Positions 1-29,419 of a stretch of DNA of 64,000 nt are shown in pieces. This stretch comes from Opisthocomus hoazin (lineage: Eukaryota; Chordata; Aves; Opisthocomiformes; Opisthocomidae): assembly GCF_030867145.1 (NCBI RefSeq), contig NC_134431.1, forward strand, positions 8,013,089 through 8,077,088, given 5' to 3'. A program made the position numbers and the translations under genes. Every line of letters starts with the position of its first letter. Within the stretch, counting starts at the first letter, position 1. Below the pieces are notes generated by a model, which was not told the DNA's origin, made no database searches, and saw nothing but the letters and a program-made list of their open reading frames with translations.

Positions 1-1979
1 AGGTAAGGCTCCAATATAACCCAAGGGAGATGCCATGCTGGTGTATGCTGAGGAGCCCTCCACATCTACGTGCACTCCTCCATCCCCCACAAAAGCCTGG
101 GGGCCCCCAAACCTCCAAGGCAAAGCCCGGCTGTATTTGGGTCCCCAAGCTGTTCCCAATGGGAGCTGGGGCTTGCACAGCCCCCCCAAGGCTGCAACTG
201 TCTGGAGAGTCGGAGGTGAGGAGGGGGCTCTGCCAGCTCCTTGGGGCTGCTCCCTCCCTCCAGCACAGCCCAAAGCCCAGGCGATGTTGAGGGGTAAAAC
301 GTCCCAGTCCGAGCAGCCGCTGCGCTGCCAGTGGGGCTGGGCACGGGCTAAGGCTGGGCAAACGCAGGGGGAAGCCGGGGGGGGGGTGGGGGGGTGGGCA
401 GGGGCATCTCCCAGGCAGGCAGGGTCCCCCGCTGCCCCCTCCCAACCACCTCTGCCCACCCACTGCCTCCAGATGAGTCCAGACCCCCAGTAAGGGGGAT
501 TTTTACAGGAGCCCCCCATGCCAGCGGCGTCTGCAGCTGGGGGAAAAGCTGCCAGGAAAACGCCTGGTGTTGGCATGCTGGAGCCAACAGAGGCTGGGAG
601 AAGCAGCCAGCCGAGCAGCGGCATTTCACCTGTCTGCCTCATCTCATGTGGTGGACGGGGAGGTGTACGACCCCGCTGGGTGTCTCAGCCGAGTCCCTCC
701 CTTTCCCCACGGACTCCGCTCCCTCTCCCTCCCCATGGCAGAAGGAATCTGGCCAAGGAGCCCAGACCTGACACCATACTGCAGAAACAGGCGAGTTTCA
801 ACATGTATGATGGGAACGGTGCAAACACAACCCGTCCTCTGGGGCCTTTCAGTGAGTTCCCATCCCGCTCCCAGCTCCCCCCCCCATCCTCCTGCCCGGG
901 GCCGGGCAGCGCTGGGATGTGGGTTGCGTTGCTGGGCGGCATGGGTGGGGGGTCAGTAAATCACTTTGCTAACAGGAGATGATGCTGCAAGGGCTTGTGT
1001 CTGGGTCGTGCCCTGGGGATGCTGGAGGCACTGCCAGCCCCTGCCAGCTGCCAGACCTTGTAGAGACTGGGCTAACTGGGAGAGTCCCTGGGAGGGCTCC
1101 CGGAGACAGGGTGCTTGGGGACCCCACGGGTGTGACAACCAGGGGGAAGGGCCGGGTTGAGGTCCAGGCAGCCTGGCAGCCCTTCATCCCCTCCTGCCGG
1201 GGGGCAGTGGGGCACAGAGCAGGATGGGGAGGGGAGGACAAACGACATTGCAGAAAAATACTTTTCAACAATTTAATAAGACCCAAAAAAAAAAAAAAGT
1301 CTCCCAGCTGGGATTCATCAGGGAAGGAGACCCCAGCCAGCGCAGTAATACCTTCGTGCTGGCCAGGGCGAGGTGTGTTCCTGGGAAAGCAGGTTGAGCA
1401 GCCGAGCTCCCGCAGCGCAGGGACCAGCGGTGCCTCTCCAGCGAGGCGGGAGCTGCCGCAGAGCCCTGGCGAAGGGCTGTCTTGGAAAGCCGTTTGCAGG
1501 CAGCTGGCACAAGGCTGCAGCCCTGCGCGCAGCCCCTCTGCCCAGAGCCATCCCGGCAGGGCTGGGGAACGGGCTCCCGTTCCTTCCCGGGACTGGTGGT
1601 ATCAAGCCTAAAAAGGGAATTGTTGGGAGTCTTTACCAAAGAAGGAAGGCCGGCTGCGCTGCCGGCAGAGCCGGGGGAGGGATGCCACAGCACAGCCCAC
1701 GGGGTTGGGGGCTCGCTCCCCTGCTTGTCCCAGGGTCCCCTTGAATGCCCGGGCTCCAGATCCAGCCCAGAGGTGCTGTGGAGGCTGGTGCTGTGCACGG
1801 CCCTCCTCGGGGCCGCTGCCGAGACTAAGCCACCCGGATCCTGTGCCTCGCGTGCAGCAGGGGACGAGGGTGGATTTCACCCTATTCCTTCCTCGCCTGC
1901 ACCTGCAAGTGTTTAGGCAAGGCTCCCACGGCGGGAGGAGAAGGAGCCGTACCCAGCTTCCCGCTGCTCCCAGGGCCTT

Positions 1980-2115
1980 CCTCCACCCTCCGTCCTCCAT
2001 CCTCTACCTTCCATCTTCTATCTTCCATCCTCCACCCTCCATCCTCCATCATCCACACTCCTTCCTCCGTCCTTCACCTCCCACCCTTCATCCTCCATCC
2101 TCCCTCCTCCAAGCC
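1980..2115. repeat. Degenerate (CCATCCTC)n-type simple repeat
   Basis: This is a pyrimidine-rich tandem tract built from variants of TCCATCCTCC, interspersed with CCTTCC and TCCACC units, about 135 bp long. The strand bias is complete: almost no G on the + strand. Nothing suggests coding use, although it keeps frames open on both strands. Confidence 0.85.
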
Positions 2116-3248
2116 CCTTGGCACCATGTAGAGCAGCAGAGGAGAGCTGTGCCCTGGGGCGTGCGAGACTCTCCACTGCCCTGCACCCCATGGAGGGGTC
2201 CTGGCCCCTCTCCCCAAGATGGCAGATTTATTTCACACCTACTCATCCCTCTCCTTGTCACCACCACCAACCAACTGGAGTTCCAATAGAGATGGGCAAA
2301 GCATCCTGTGCCTGGAGAGCCACACCATGAGGCCAAGTCCTGCTCTGAACAGCGAGTGCCACTGCCATGCAAAGGTCCCAGCAAGGACCAGTCAGGGGCT
2401 CCGCCTGGGCCGAGGGCTCCGGAGCTATTTTATAATGAGGGATTGCAGCTCTTGATGGGCTACAGGTCAAAGGTATAGTTATTAGAGCTTAGTAAATGTG
2501 GTTTTAACAACCATCTGGCACTTCTTTTATATGCAATAACCATCCCATTACATCAAGATAAAATCCACATTTAAGGTACTTAATTGCACAAGTGGCTTTT
2601 AGTTTTTTCTCTCTCATCTCATAAAGAAAAAACCCTTCCCGTTTCCATCTGTCACAGCAGCAGAGCTTGGCCGCGGGTCTCCAGCCTCCTCTTAAGGCTG
2701 GGCTGGTGTGGAGGGGGTGTTTCACCCCCAGGGCAATGATGGGCTCAGCCACCCTGCAGCCTCTTGGAGGGGTCCCCAGCATCCCTGGGGACTGCGTGGT
2801 CATCTTCTGATATGGACTACTGCAGGGCTAGAGCAAGGTCAGAGACTCATCTGATAGCCTGAATGGAAGAGAAATGTCATCTTGCTTTTTGAGATCATTT
2901 TAGCTTGGCTTCACCCCAGCCTTGGCTAAAAAAATATTCACCTCACCCCAGTTTCTCTCCAGAAAGGGTGATGGGATGGGAAATGCCATCACAGCTGGCC
3001 AAAATGTGTCATTTGGTTACTGCAAAATATAAGGTGATACGAACCCAACTTGGCAAAACAAAAGCCCTTTCTGGGACAGAATATCAAAATCAGACGCTCT
3101 GATGCAGAATATTTTTTCCTTCCCCCAGGAAACCTACAGTGACAGGATTTTGCAACGCGCTTCGGAGGAGCTACATCTCCCAAAGCAAAACGGGAGAGGA
3201 GTAACTCAGAGCAAGGAGGCATCCTCAGCAGTGGTGACGCTCACAGCA

Positions 3249-3370
3249 CAGCTGGGTGCCTGTATCCTCACCCCATTACACCCACCCGCGATGGATGGAT
3301 GCCCATATCCTCATCCCTTCATGCCCAACCGTGATGGATGGGTGCCTGTACCCTCATATTGGTACCCGTC
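3249..3370. repeat. Short minisatellite, about 45-bp unit
   Basis: About two and a half imperfect copies of a unit containing a GATGGATG core followed by GTGCCTGTAnCCTCAT or CCCATATCCTCAT can be read here. The copies differ by several substitutions, so the array is not recent. Confidence 0.7.
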
Positions 3371-4959
3371 TGTGCTGTGAGCATCTCCCATGTCGAGGCG
3401 GCCAAACCTCTTCAGGCTCAATAATTGGGGATTTAGGTGAGATTTATGGTTCAGCGCTGTACAAACAGAGCTGATGGGCAGCACGTCTCAGCTGGGCTTT
3501 ATAAACCAGCAGCGAAGCCGTCCCAACCACACCTCGATGTCACCCGAAGAGGAGGCGACATCGCGTCACAGCTCCGGCGGAGAGGAAGGAGCAAGGGTGG
3601 CTAGGCAGGGCGGGGAGCAGGCTGCCTTCTTGGCGGTGGCTTTCCATACTGAGCAGCTCCACGGCTCCTTGCTTTCCCCCAGCGAGGCCAAGAGCCTTGT
3701 CTAGTTTATACCCAATGCCCCAAAACCTGGGCAGAGCAGAGGCAGAGGGGCGGCAGGATGGGGATGTGAGAGGGAGCTGCTCCCACTCCATGGGATCTTC
3801 CCCAGAAAGAAAAAGCCCAAGTTCCCAGTGCCCTCTGCAGGAGGAAGCCCTTTTCCTCAAATTTTGGGGCCTTCCAGGAAGGCAGTGAGCAGCCGGACGA
3901 GCATCTGTCACACGTGTCTTGCTGTGTCCCCCGTGGGACAGCCGGGCGTGGGGCAGGGACCCCGAAGACCCACCTGCCCATCCCAGGGGCTCGCGGGGAA
4001 GAAGCCATTTGCGCATTGATGTGTGTGTGGCTTCGCCACCAGAACTTGGGTCCCCAATAGCGCGGCCGTGGCCATTCCCAGGAGTCACCCAAAATAATCA
4101 ACACAGGACAAATAGCCAGTGCTAGTTACAGACCCGGGGGAATCCGGCTTGGCTAGCTGAGAGGTTCGTCTTTCGCGCAGCAGAGCTGGGGCTTAATGTT
4201 ATACCTGCTGTTTGTCTCTTTTTTATTTGGTAATTAGAGAAAAACAAGGGCAGGGGGGCTGAAGGGATGGAAAATATGGCTCCCCTAAAGCAGGGATTGC
4301 TAAAACGACCCCTCGAACCTGTCACGCCTCCCTCGAGGAATCTGAGCGAGCAGCGTTGCGCAGATTTACTTCTTCACTTGCAAACGCCCCTCCCGAAGCC
4401 TCGCTGCTGCCCCGGGGAGCTCCCCCCTCACCACGACCCCCGCGCCAGGGACAAGGGCACCGTGCCGGGGTCTCCCCGATGGAGCTCCCCAGAGACGCCC
4501 ACCCCAGGCTGCGAGGTCGGCCGCCCCCCGGGGAAGCAGGCGGGGGGACACGGCCCTTCCTGCCCCTGCTTCGCTGGGAACAGAAAGCTTTTCGGCCAGC
4601 AGCAGCCGAGGAGCCGGTGGCTTCGCCGGAGCCTGGCTGGGGCGGTCAGAGCAACGAAGAGCCGGAGGTTACTGCCGGGGGTGACGGGAGAGGCTGACGC
4701 CCGCTGCCCGTCCCTCGGGGGTGCCAGGGGTAACGCTGCATCCCGGGAGGGTCGGCAGCCCCGCGGTGCTCCGTGGCTGTTCTGCTGGGCCGCGGGGCCT
4801 TGGGGGGTTTGCTGACGCCCCAGCAGACCACTGCCCTTCCCCGGGGCGGTGCGAGCGCCTTCCCACCACGGCTGCGGGAAAGATGCTGCAACGCGGGGAG
4901 CTGGCGGGACAGCGGGGACGCTGGGAGGCATGGGGAGCGCCCAGAGGCGTGCGCTGGCA

Positions 4960-5155
4960 CGGCACGGGGCACAGGGCACCGCATAGCAGGGCATAACATG
5001 ACGGAGTGTGTCAGGATGTCGCACGGCACGGCATGGCACGACGTGACACAGCGTGACACACCATGCCATGGCGCGGCACAGCGTGGCATGGCAGCATACG
5101 GCGTGATACAAAATGCCATGGCACGGCACGGCACGGCATCACATGGCATAGACAC
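4960..5155. repeat. GGCACGGCAT-type degenerate decamer array
   Basis: About 190 bp of imperfect repeats of GCACGGCAT / GTGACACA / GGCATGGCA units lie immediately upstream of the CCAAT box of RPN2. The array contains many near-palindromic CATGGCA and GCACGGC words. It has no start-to-stop gene structure. Confidence 0.8.
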
Positions 5156-5209
5156 TGGCCGCTTCCCCTTTAAGGCCCCCTGGCGCGCTGAGCGCGGCGG
5201 GAGGCTCGG

Positions 5210-5228
5210 CCAATCAGCGCAGCCCACA
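5210..5228 (+). promoter_or_regulatory. RPN2: ERSE-like element (CCAAT-N9-CCACA)
   Basis: CCAAT at 5210-5214, exactly nine bases, then CCACA at 5224-5228. The canonical ER stress response element is CCAAT-N9-CCACG, bound by NF-Y and ATF6/XBP1, so this differs only in the last base. It lies about 300 bp before the RPN2 start codon. RPN2 is an ER translocon-associated glycosylation subunit, so UPR input is plausible but not shown. Confidence 0.55.
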
Positions 5229-5528
5229 TCCTCGCCAAGGACCGCCCCCGCCCGCCTTCGGAAGGCCGGTACCACTCCTGCCGCCCCGGGGAGACGCCGC
5301 TGTCACTTCACGGGCCGCCCTTGCCGCCGCCCGGGATCTTCCCGCCCCTCGCCCGATCCCGAAACTCCGGTCATTTCCGCAGCTCCCCTGTGTCTGCGGC
5401 GGGCGCCCGTGGGGCCGAGCCCTCTGGCAAAATCCGCCGACCCTCCCCCGTGGCGCGGGCTCGGTGGTGCGGTCCGGGGCGGGGCGCGGGGCGGAAGCGG
5501 CGCCGTGGCGCAGGCGGCGGGCGGCATC

Positions 5529-24775
<19,247 letters not shown>

Positions 24776-25135
24776 TACCAGAAGAATGGAAGAAATGGGG
24801 AAAAACAAAGCAAATGCCTTCAGAACAGAAGTGAATAAATAACTGAAAGACCAGAAGAAGGAAGGCAGAAGCAGATTTTTTTTATATATTAAGTCAAAAG
24901 GGTGCCAGTTGTACTTTTTGAAAAATCTGATTTTCATCGTTGTATTCATGCTACTTAAGTGCTTTTCATATGAATCCAGAAAATCCTTTCTCCCCTGGAT
25001 CCTCCCCCCTTTTTCTCCCAGGACATTTGAATTTCCTTTAGAAAAAGAGGAAAAAGAAAATACAGTTTTGCCTTTCCCCAGATGCCCCCTCCTCATCCTA
25101 AATGATTTGTGAATAAAGAGGAAAGAACGGTTCTG
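24776..25135 (+). other. RPN2: RPN2 3' UTR with two poly(A) signals
   Basis: AATAAA occurs at 24834-24839 and again at 25112-25117. The second is followed by a T/G-rich stretch (TTTTGTTTTTTGG) from about 25138, the usual layout for the main cleavage site. The transcript end is inferred to be close to 25135. Confidence 0.7.
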
Positions 25136-28100
25136 AATTTTGTTTTTTGGCTGTCTCAGAGGCTCTGATTGGAAGTGGGGCGCACATGAGTATGAAAAGA
25201 GCTTTTTCTGGTGGGTAATTTTGTGTATGAATCATTGCTGTGTGAAGCTTCCTGTTCTTTCATGTCCGTTCCCAGAGGGACATGTTCACTGGGGGGGACT
25301 TCCCACTCCTGCTTGTCCCTTGGGTGACGCTGTCATCTGCATTTCTCTGCTAATGGCTATTCTCTCTGACTCAGGATGGCGCTGGGCTGGGCTGTGCTGA
25401 GTTGCTGTGGGCCCTCAGGGCTCAGGCAGGAGGAGTCCTCAGGGCCTGGCCCTCGCCGGGACCCAGCTGCAGTGCTGGCTCTGTCTGGCCCTGACAGATT
25501 TGGTGGGTTCGTTTGGTGGGTTCGCTTTCTTTCCAGCCTCTGAAAGTACCCTTTTCACTCCAAATACTTTGATTGAGCTTATTGTCTCTGTTCTTCTATG
25601 AAACCAAAAGCCAGGAGTCTGCTGCTTGCCATTTGGCCATGTTTGAGTTATTTGAGCTCTAACTTCTCAATTAATTACTACCTTCAAGACCACTAAGTAG
25701 TGTTGAGGCAGCAGACTTGGGCTTTACTGAAAGACACGATGATAGTAATAACGAAAGGCCAAAATCTCCTCCTGATGAGCAGTTTCCACATGGGGGATTT
25801 AACAGTTGCTCCCTGCCTTGCATCTCTGTGTTGGCTCCTGTTTGTCCCATGTCAGACTAGTTTCTTTAAAGGCCTTTTGGCAAAGGAACTTTTTCAAATG
25901 TCTTTTGGAGATGCCAGAAAATGATATCAACCAGCAGGCATGTGGATAAAGGGTGTGGAGCCGAATCCTCCAAAGAACCTCATATGTGTGAGACATGACT
26001 CCACTTTATAAAAGCCATCTTGCCTCTTCCCCACTGCAGTTGTTCACACTTAGCTCACTGTGTATGTTCTTTGTAATAGTTCCTAGCCAGTTGTTCATTG
26101 TGAACATTATACTGGACGCCACAGAGTTTTAATGAACTCCTTTAACCTCCTCTGCATTCCTTCAAAAACCCGATCTCATGCTGCACTAAAGTCCTCTGGG
26201 ACTAAAGCAGTTTTAAGCAAGAAATAGTTAAGCTAGTATTTGTAGTATTTTACCCTGGAGTTCGTTTTCACCCTGGTGAGTTCTTTTTGAGCCTCATATT
26301 TTGTTACTGCTCACTTACCAGCTTTGTTTTATAACCAATTTTTTCTACTGATGCCTCGTGCTAGGATGGTACTTTCCCTGTGCCTGTAGAGCTCTGGCAT
26401 GTTATCCAAGGAGAGCACAGATGCAAAAAGAAAATCATGGAGTACTACTAGTGTGATGTATCTTGTCTAAGCTGTGTGTGTTGCTGTTGATTTTTCTGCC
26501 TCCTTGGCTATGCGTTAGGAAATGCTTTTATTCTTTTGCCTTTTAGTCCTCAGACATTTCTGGTTTGCTTTATTTCTTTTTGTATTTGATGTCCCATTTT
26601 GAGCATTTGTTTCTTCATTGTGATGCAAACTGAACATTGAAAGTAGTCCCTTTTATTCCAAATAGCTGCACTCACCCCGCTGTTTAATCATAAAGACTTA
26701 GGTCTTTCCAAAGTGTTTCTAATAGGTCTTTTGATTTTATTTAAAGTATCCAATCTAGTGTTTGCATATAGCTTTTATGCCACTTAACAGGATTTTTTTT
26801 TTTTGTCAGCGTGTTTACTTACTGCTCTAGGAAGCTGCTTCTTTTGTACAATTCTTTTCCGTGGACCAGGTAAGTCCTAATGACTTCGAGTGTGTTAGTT
26901 GTTACAGAACAGATTTACAAACACATTTTGACCCAGGCCTCCTCAGGTTGTTTTTTCTTTTGTGGGATCTCTGACCAGCTGTACTGTGAAGCAGAAGGGT
27001 GGCTGCGGTCTCACTGTGACAGCTGCCTGCCTGCCGAAGGGTAACGGATTACCCATTAGTGCATGTGCTACTGTCACAGCTTCACTCATCACCCTCAGCA
27101 TCCCCTCGTTGCTTCCCATCCTGCTAGGCAGTTAGTAATTTCATAGTGCTAGGATTGTAAAGTGGGAACAGAGAGAATGTAATCTATAGGGATTAGGTGC
27201 AAGTATAAACTCAGGCTCCAGCATGGATGGAAATGCTGTCTTAAAACATGGTCCCCTGAGGAAAAATGAGATGATATCTACTGCAGACTATCCAGCAATT
27301 GTTCAGGTGCAAGGAGGGATGATTTCGAGGCCTTACTGTGTGCTTGCATGCCACTGCATTTCCAACCTGGTCTTGAGTTATACTGGCACTGGACCTGGTG
27401 CCTTCATTAGCGCAGCTCCAGGTCATCCTCCGTGCACCTGACTGCTTGTCCACTCTGGGCCCAGAATCAGGAAACTAATGTCTCGACAGACAAAGAGCCA
27501 TCTTGACCTGCTGTTGGACAGGTTTATTTAGAACAACTTTTATTTCCTGTTCATGATGGGAAAGCAGACCCCATCCTGATGTTATTTACGTTTCTGGAGA
27601 CATAATTATTACACAAACAATTGGAGAACTGGGGTGACAGGGAAGGAAGTAGCTGTGTGAGAGCACTGGGCTAGTAACACTTCGAAAATATTTACAGTTG
27701 TAACCCTAGCCATGGCAGACTGCAGAGCCACTGGATGGCACGTTGAATTTAAACATAGTGACAGCCCAATCTGATGCACAGGGATCTCCTTTAGCTCCTG
27801 CAGAACAGAGCTGTGCCTTCAGCTTGTACACCTCAAGGCTCAGCGGTAACCATAGCTGAGCTCTTCACAGTTGTGTTTCGCTGCCAGGGCTCTGTATCAG
27901 GGAGCTAGGCAGTAGCAGCAGCCCACAGCGGCGTTTCTAATGCGTGATAGACGTGTGGATTCATGTCTTGCCTCACCCTGATCCTAGCTGCATGTGTGGT
28001 GGTGCCATCAGCATCTATTTAGAGGAGGCTGTAATCGGTTTACTAAGATGCCTAAAGGTGCCTTTTGGTGGCCTCATGTTTGTTAATCAGGCCCTCAAAC

Positions 28101-29355
28101 AGAATGATGACTTGGCAGAAATTTTGCTATGCTTTGAGATTTAAAAGCCTTAATTAGTAGACAGTATGTCCCCAGAATTACAAGTGTACTGGTTGTTTTA
28201 GTCTTTGTGTGTAAAGCAGCCTGAGGTTAAACCACTGAGGTACTGTTTTTCTGATTCTGTACACAGACCAGTGTTTAGAGAGGGGGGTTAAATTGTAAAG
28301 GCCGGGGTAAATTAGTAGTGCATCAGAACTGCATTCCTTTGAACAGATCCGAGGAGGGTATGCATCAGCTTCCAGCTGGTCACATCTGGGAACGTCTTCA
28401 TGGCTGTGAAGGGCTTACTGTACAGTTAGATCCACGAGCTCTGAATTAGTCTGGACAGAAGCAGGAGGAAAAGAGAATTGTGAGAAAACTTTGTGAGCAC
28501 ACACACAAATTTTTTCATTCTTTGGAGGCTTTTTCTGCTGACGTTATTTGTGGAAAGATAACCACGTCAAGCATGGCAAGAGATGCTGAAATGCCATGCT
28601 CTCCCAGCTGAATCCACAGGCACAATTTAGATAAAGTTCTGATCTTTTCTCCCCTCCCCAGCCCCCCTTCTGTTCAGTATGCACACAGGTCTCCACACGC
28701 CTTTATATTGCGCTGGCTAGGGTTGGACAGGCTTAATTTCTGTGGGACAGAGGAGTAAGATGATATTTGCTTCAAACAGGACAACTGACGTTTGTCTGAG
28801 TGAAGGTATTCTCAAGGGTGGACTGTCAGCTGGCTCCCAGTCCCACAGGGCTGGCAGGATTTAGAGATAATGCAAGTTCCCAGTGACTACTTTCAGGAAC
28901 GAGGGGTACAGAAGACAGTAAGCGTTCCTCTCCTGTTTGGTGCAGGGAAAACCTGAAATGTCCCAGGGATCTAGAGGCAGGTTCTGCTCCTGGTGGAAGA
29001 CTTTTGTCTGACTTCAGCCTAGTCTAGACACTTGGGCACACAGTCTCAGGTAGCTTTACAAGACTGCTTCTGGTTGCTGCAAGGCTGTTCCCAGACATCC
29101 TTATGCAGCTTCACAAAACACTCATCATCTGTCTGTTCAGACTAACAGGACTTTAGGTACTTGACAAAACTGATTGGTAGCTTTTCCCCCTCAAATTGCA
29201 GCAATTTCCCTTTTTCAGGGGCAGCAGTGGGAGTTGTCTTTGCTGAAGGAGAGCCTTCAGACTGCTTGAGCAGTGCAGAAGCAGTGTGTTACGTACAGAA
29301 TTGAGCAGGGAATGGTACTCACCAGAGCATGGGGAGTTGAAAAAGGGAGAAATAT
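25136..29355. other. Intergenic, between the 3' ends of RPN2 and GHRH
   Basis: About 4.2 kb with no supportable exon. Two AATAAA signals on the minus strand lie at 27523-27544 and could end the GHRH transcript. The remainder is moderately AT-rich unique sequence. Confidence 0.6.
27523..27544 (-). terminator. GHRH: Paired minus-strand poly(A) signals, possible GHRH transcript end
   Basis: TTTATT at 27523-27528 and 27539-27544 on the + strand gives two AATAAA hexamers within 22 bases on the GHRH strand. Their use would imply a 3' UTR of about 1.8 kb, long for GHRH, so the assignment is weak. Confidence 0.3.
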
Positions 29356-29419
29356 TTACATGAGCTTAGCCAGGGTGCTGGGAAAGCCACCTAGCTGGCT
29401 GCTGTTGATGTCCTGAGGC
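29356..29419 (-). CDS. GHRH: GHRH last coding exon
   Basis: After CTTTCACAG it completes Arg and encodes PQDINSSQLGGFPSTL then AKLM and TAA. The frame agrees with the preceding exon and no other frame is open this far, so the stop is well supported. Confidence 0.9.

Larger units (their letters stand above)
1..4300. other. Intergenic region upstream of RPN2
   Basis: No exon can be supported here on either strand. Many overlapping open frames exist, but they are GC-rich, of low complexity, lack recognisable protein similarity and occur in several frames at once. The stretch holds a CCATCCTC-type microsatellite, a tandem repeat of about 45 bp near 3.3 kb and a short A-run near 1.27 kb. In human, MROH8 lies next to RPN2 on this side; I could not recognise any MROH8 exon. 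Confidence 0.6.

Noticed and set aside
1-4300. Possible MROH8 exons, expected by human synteny
   Set aside because: No exon with MROH-like helical repeats could be recognised on either strand.
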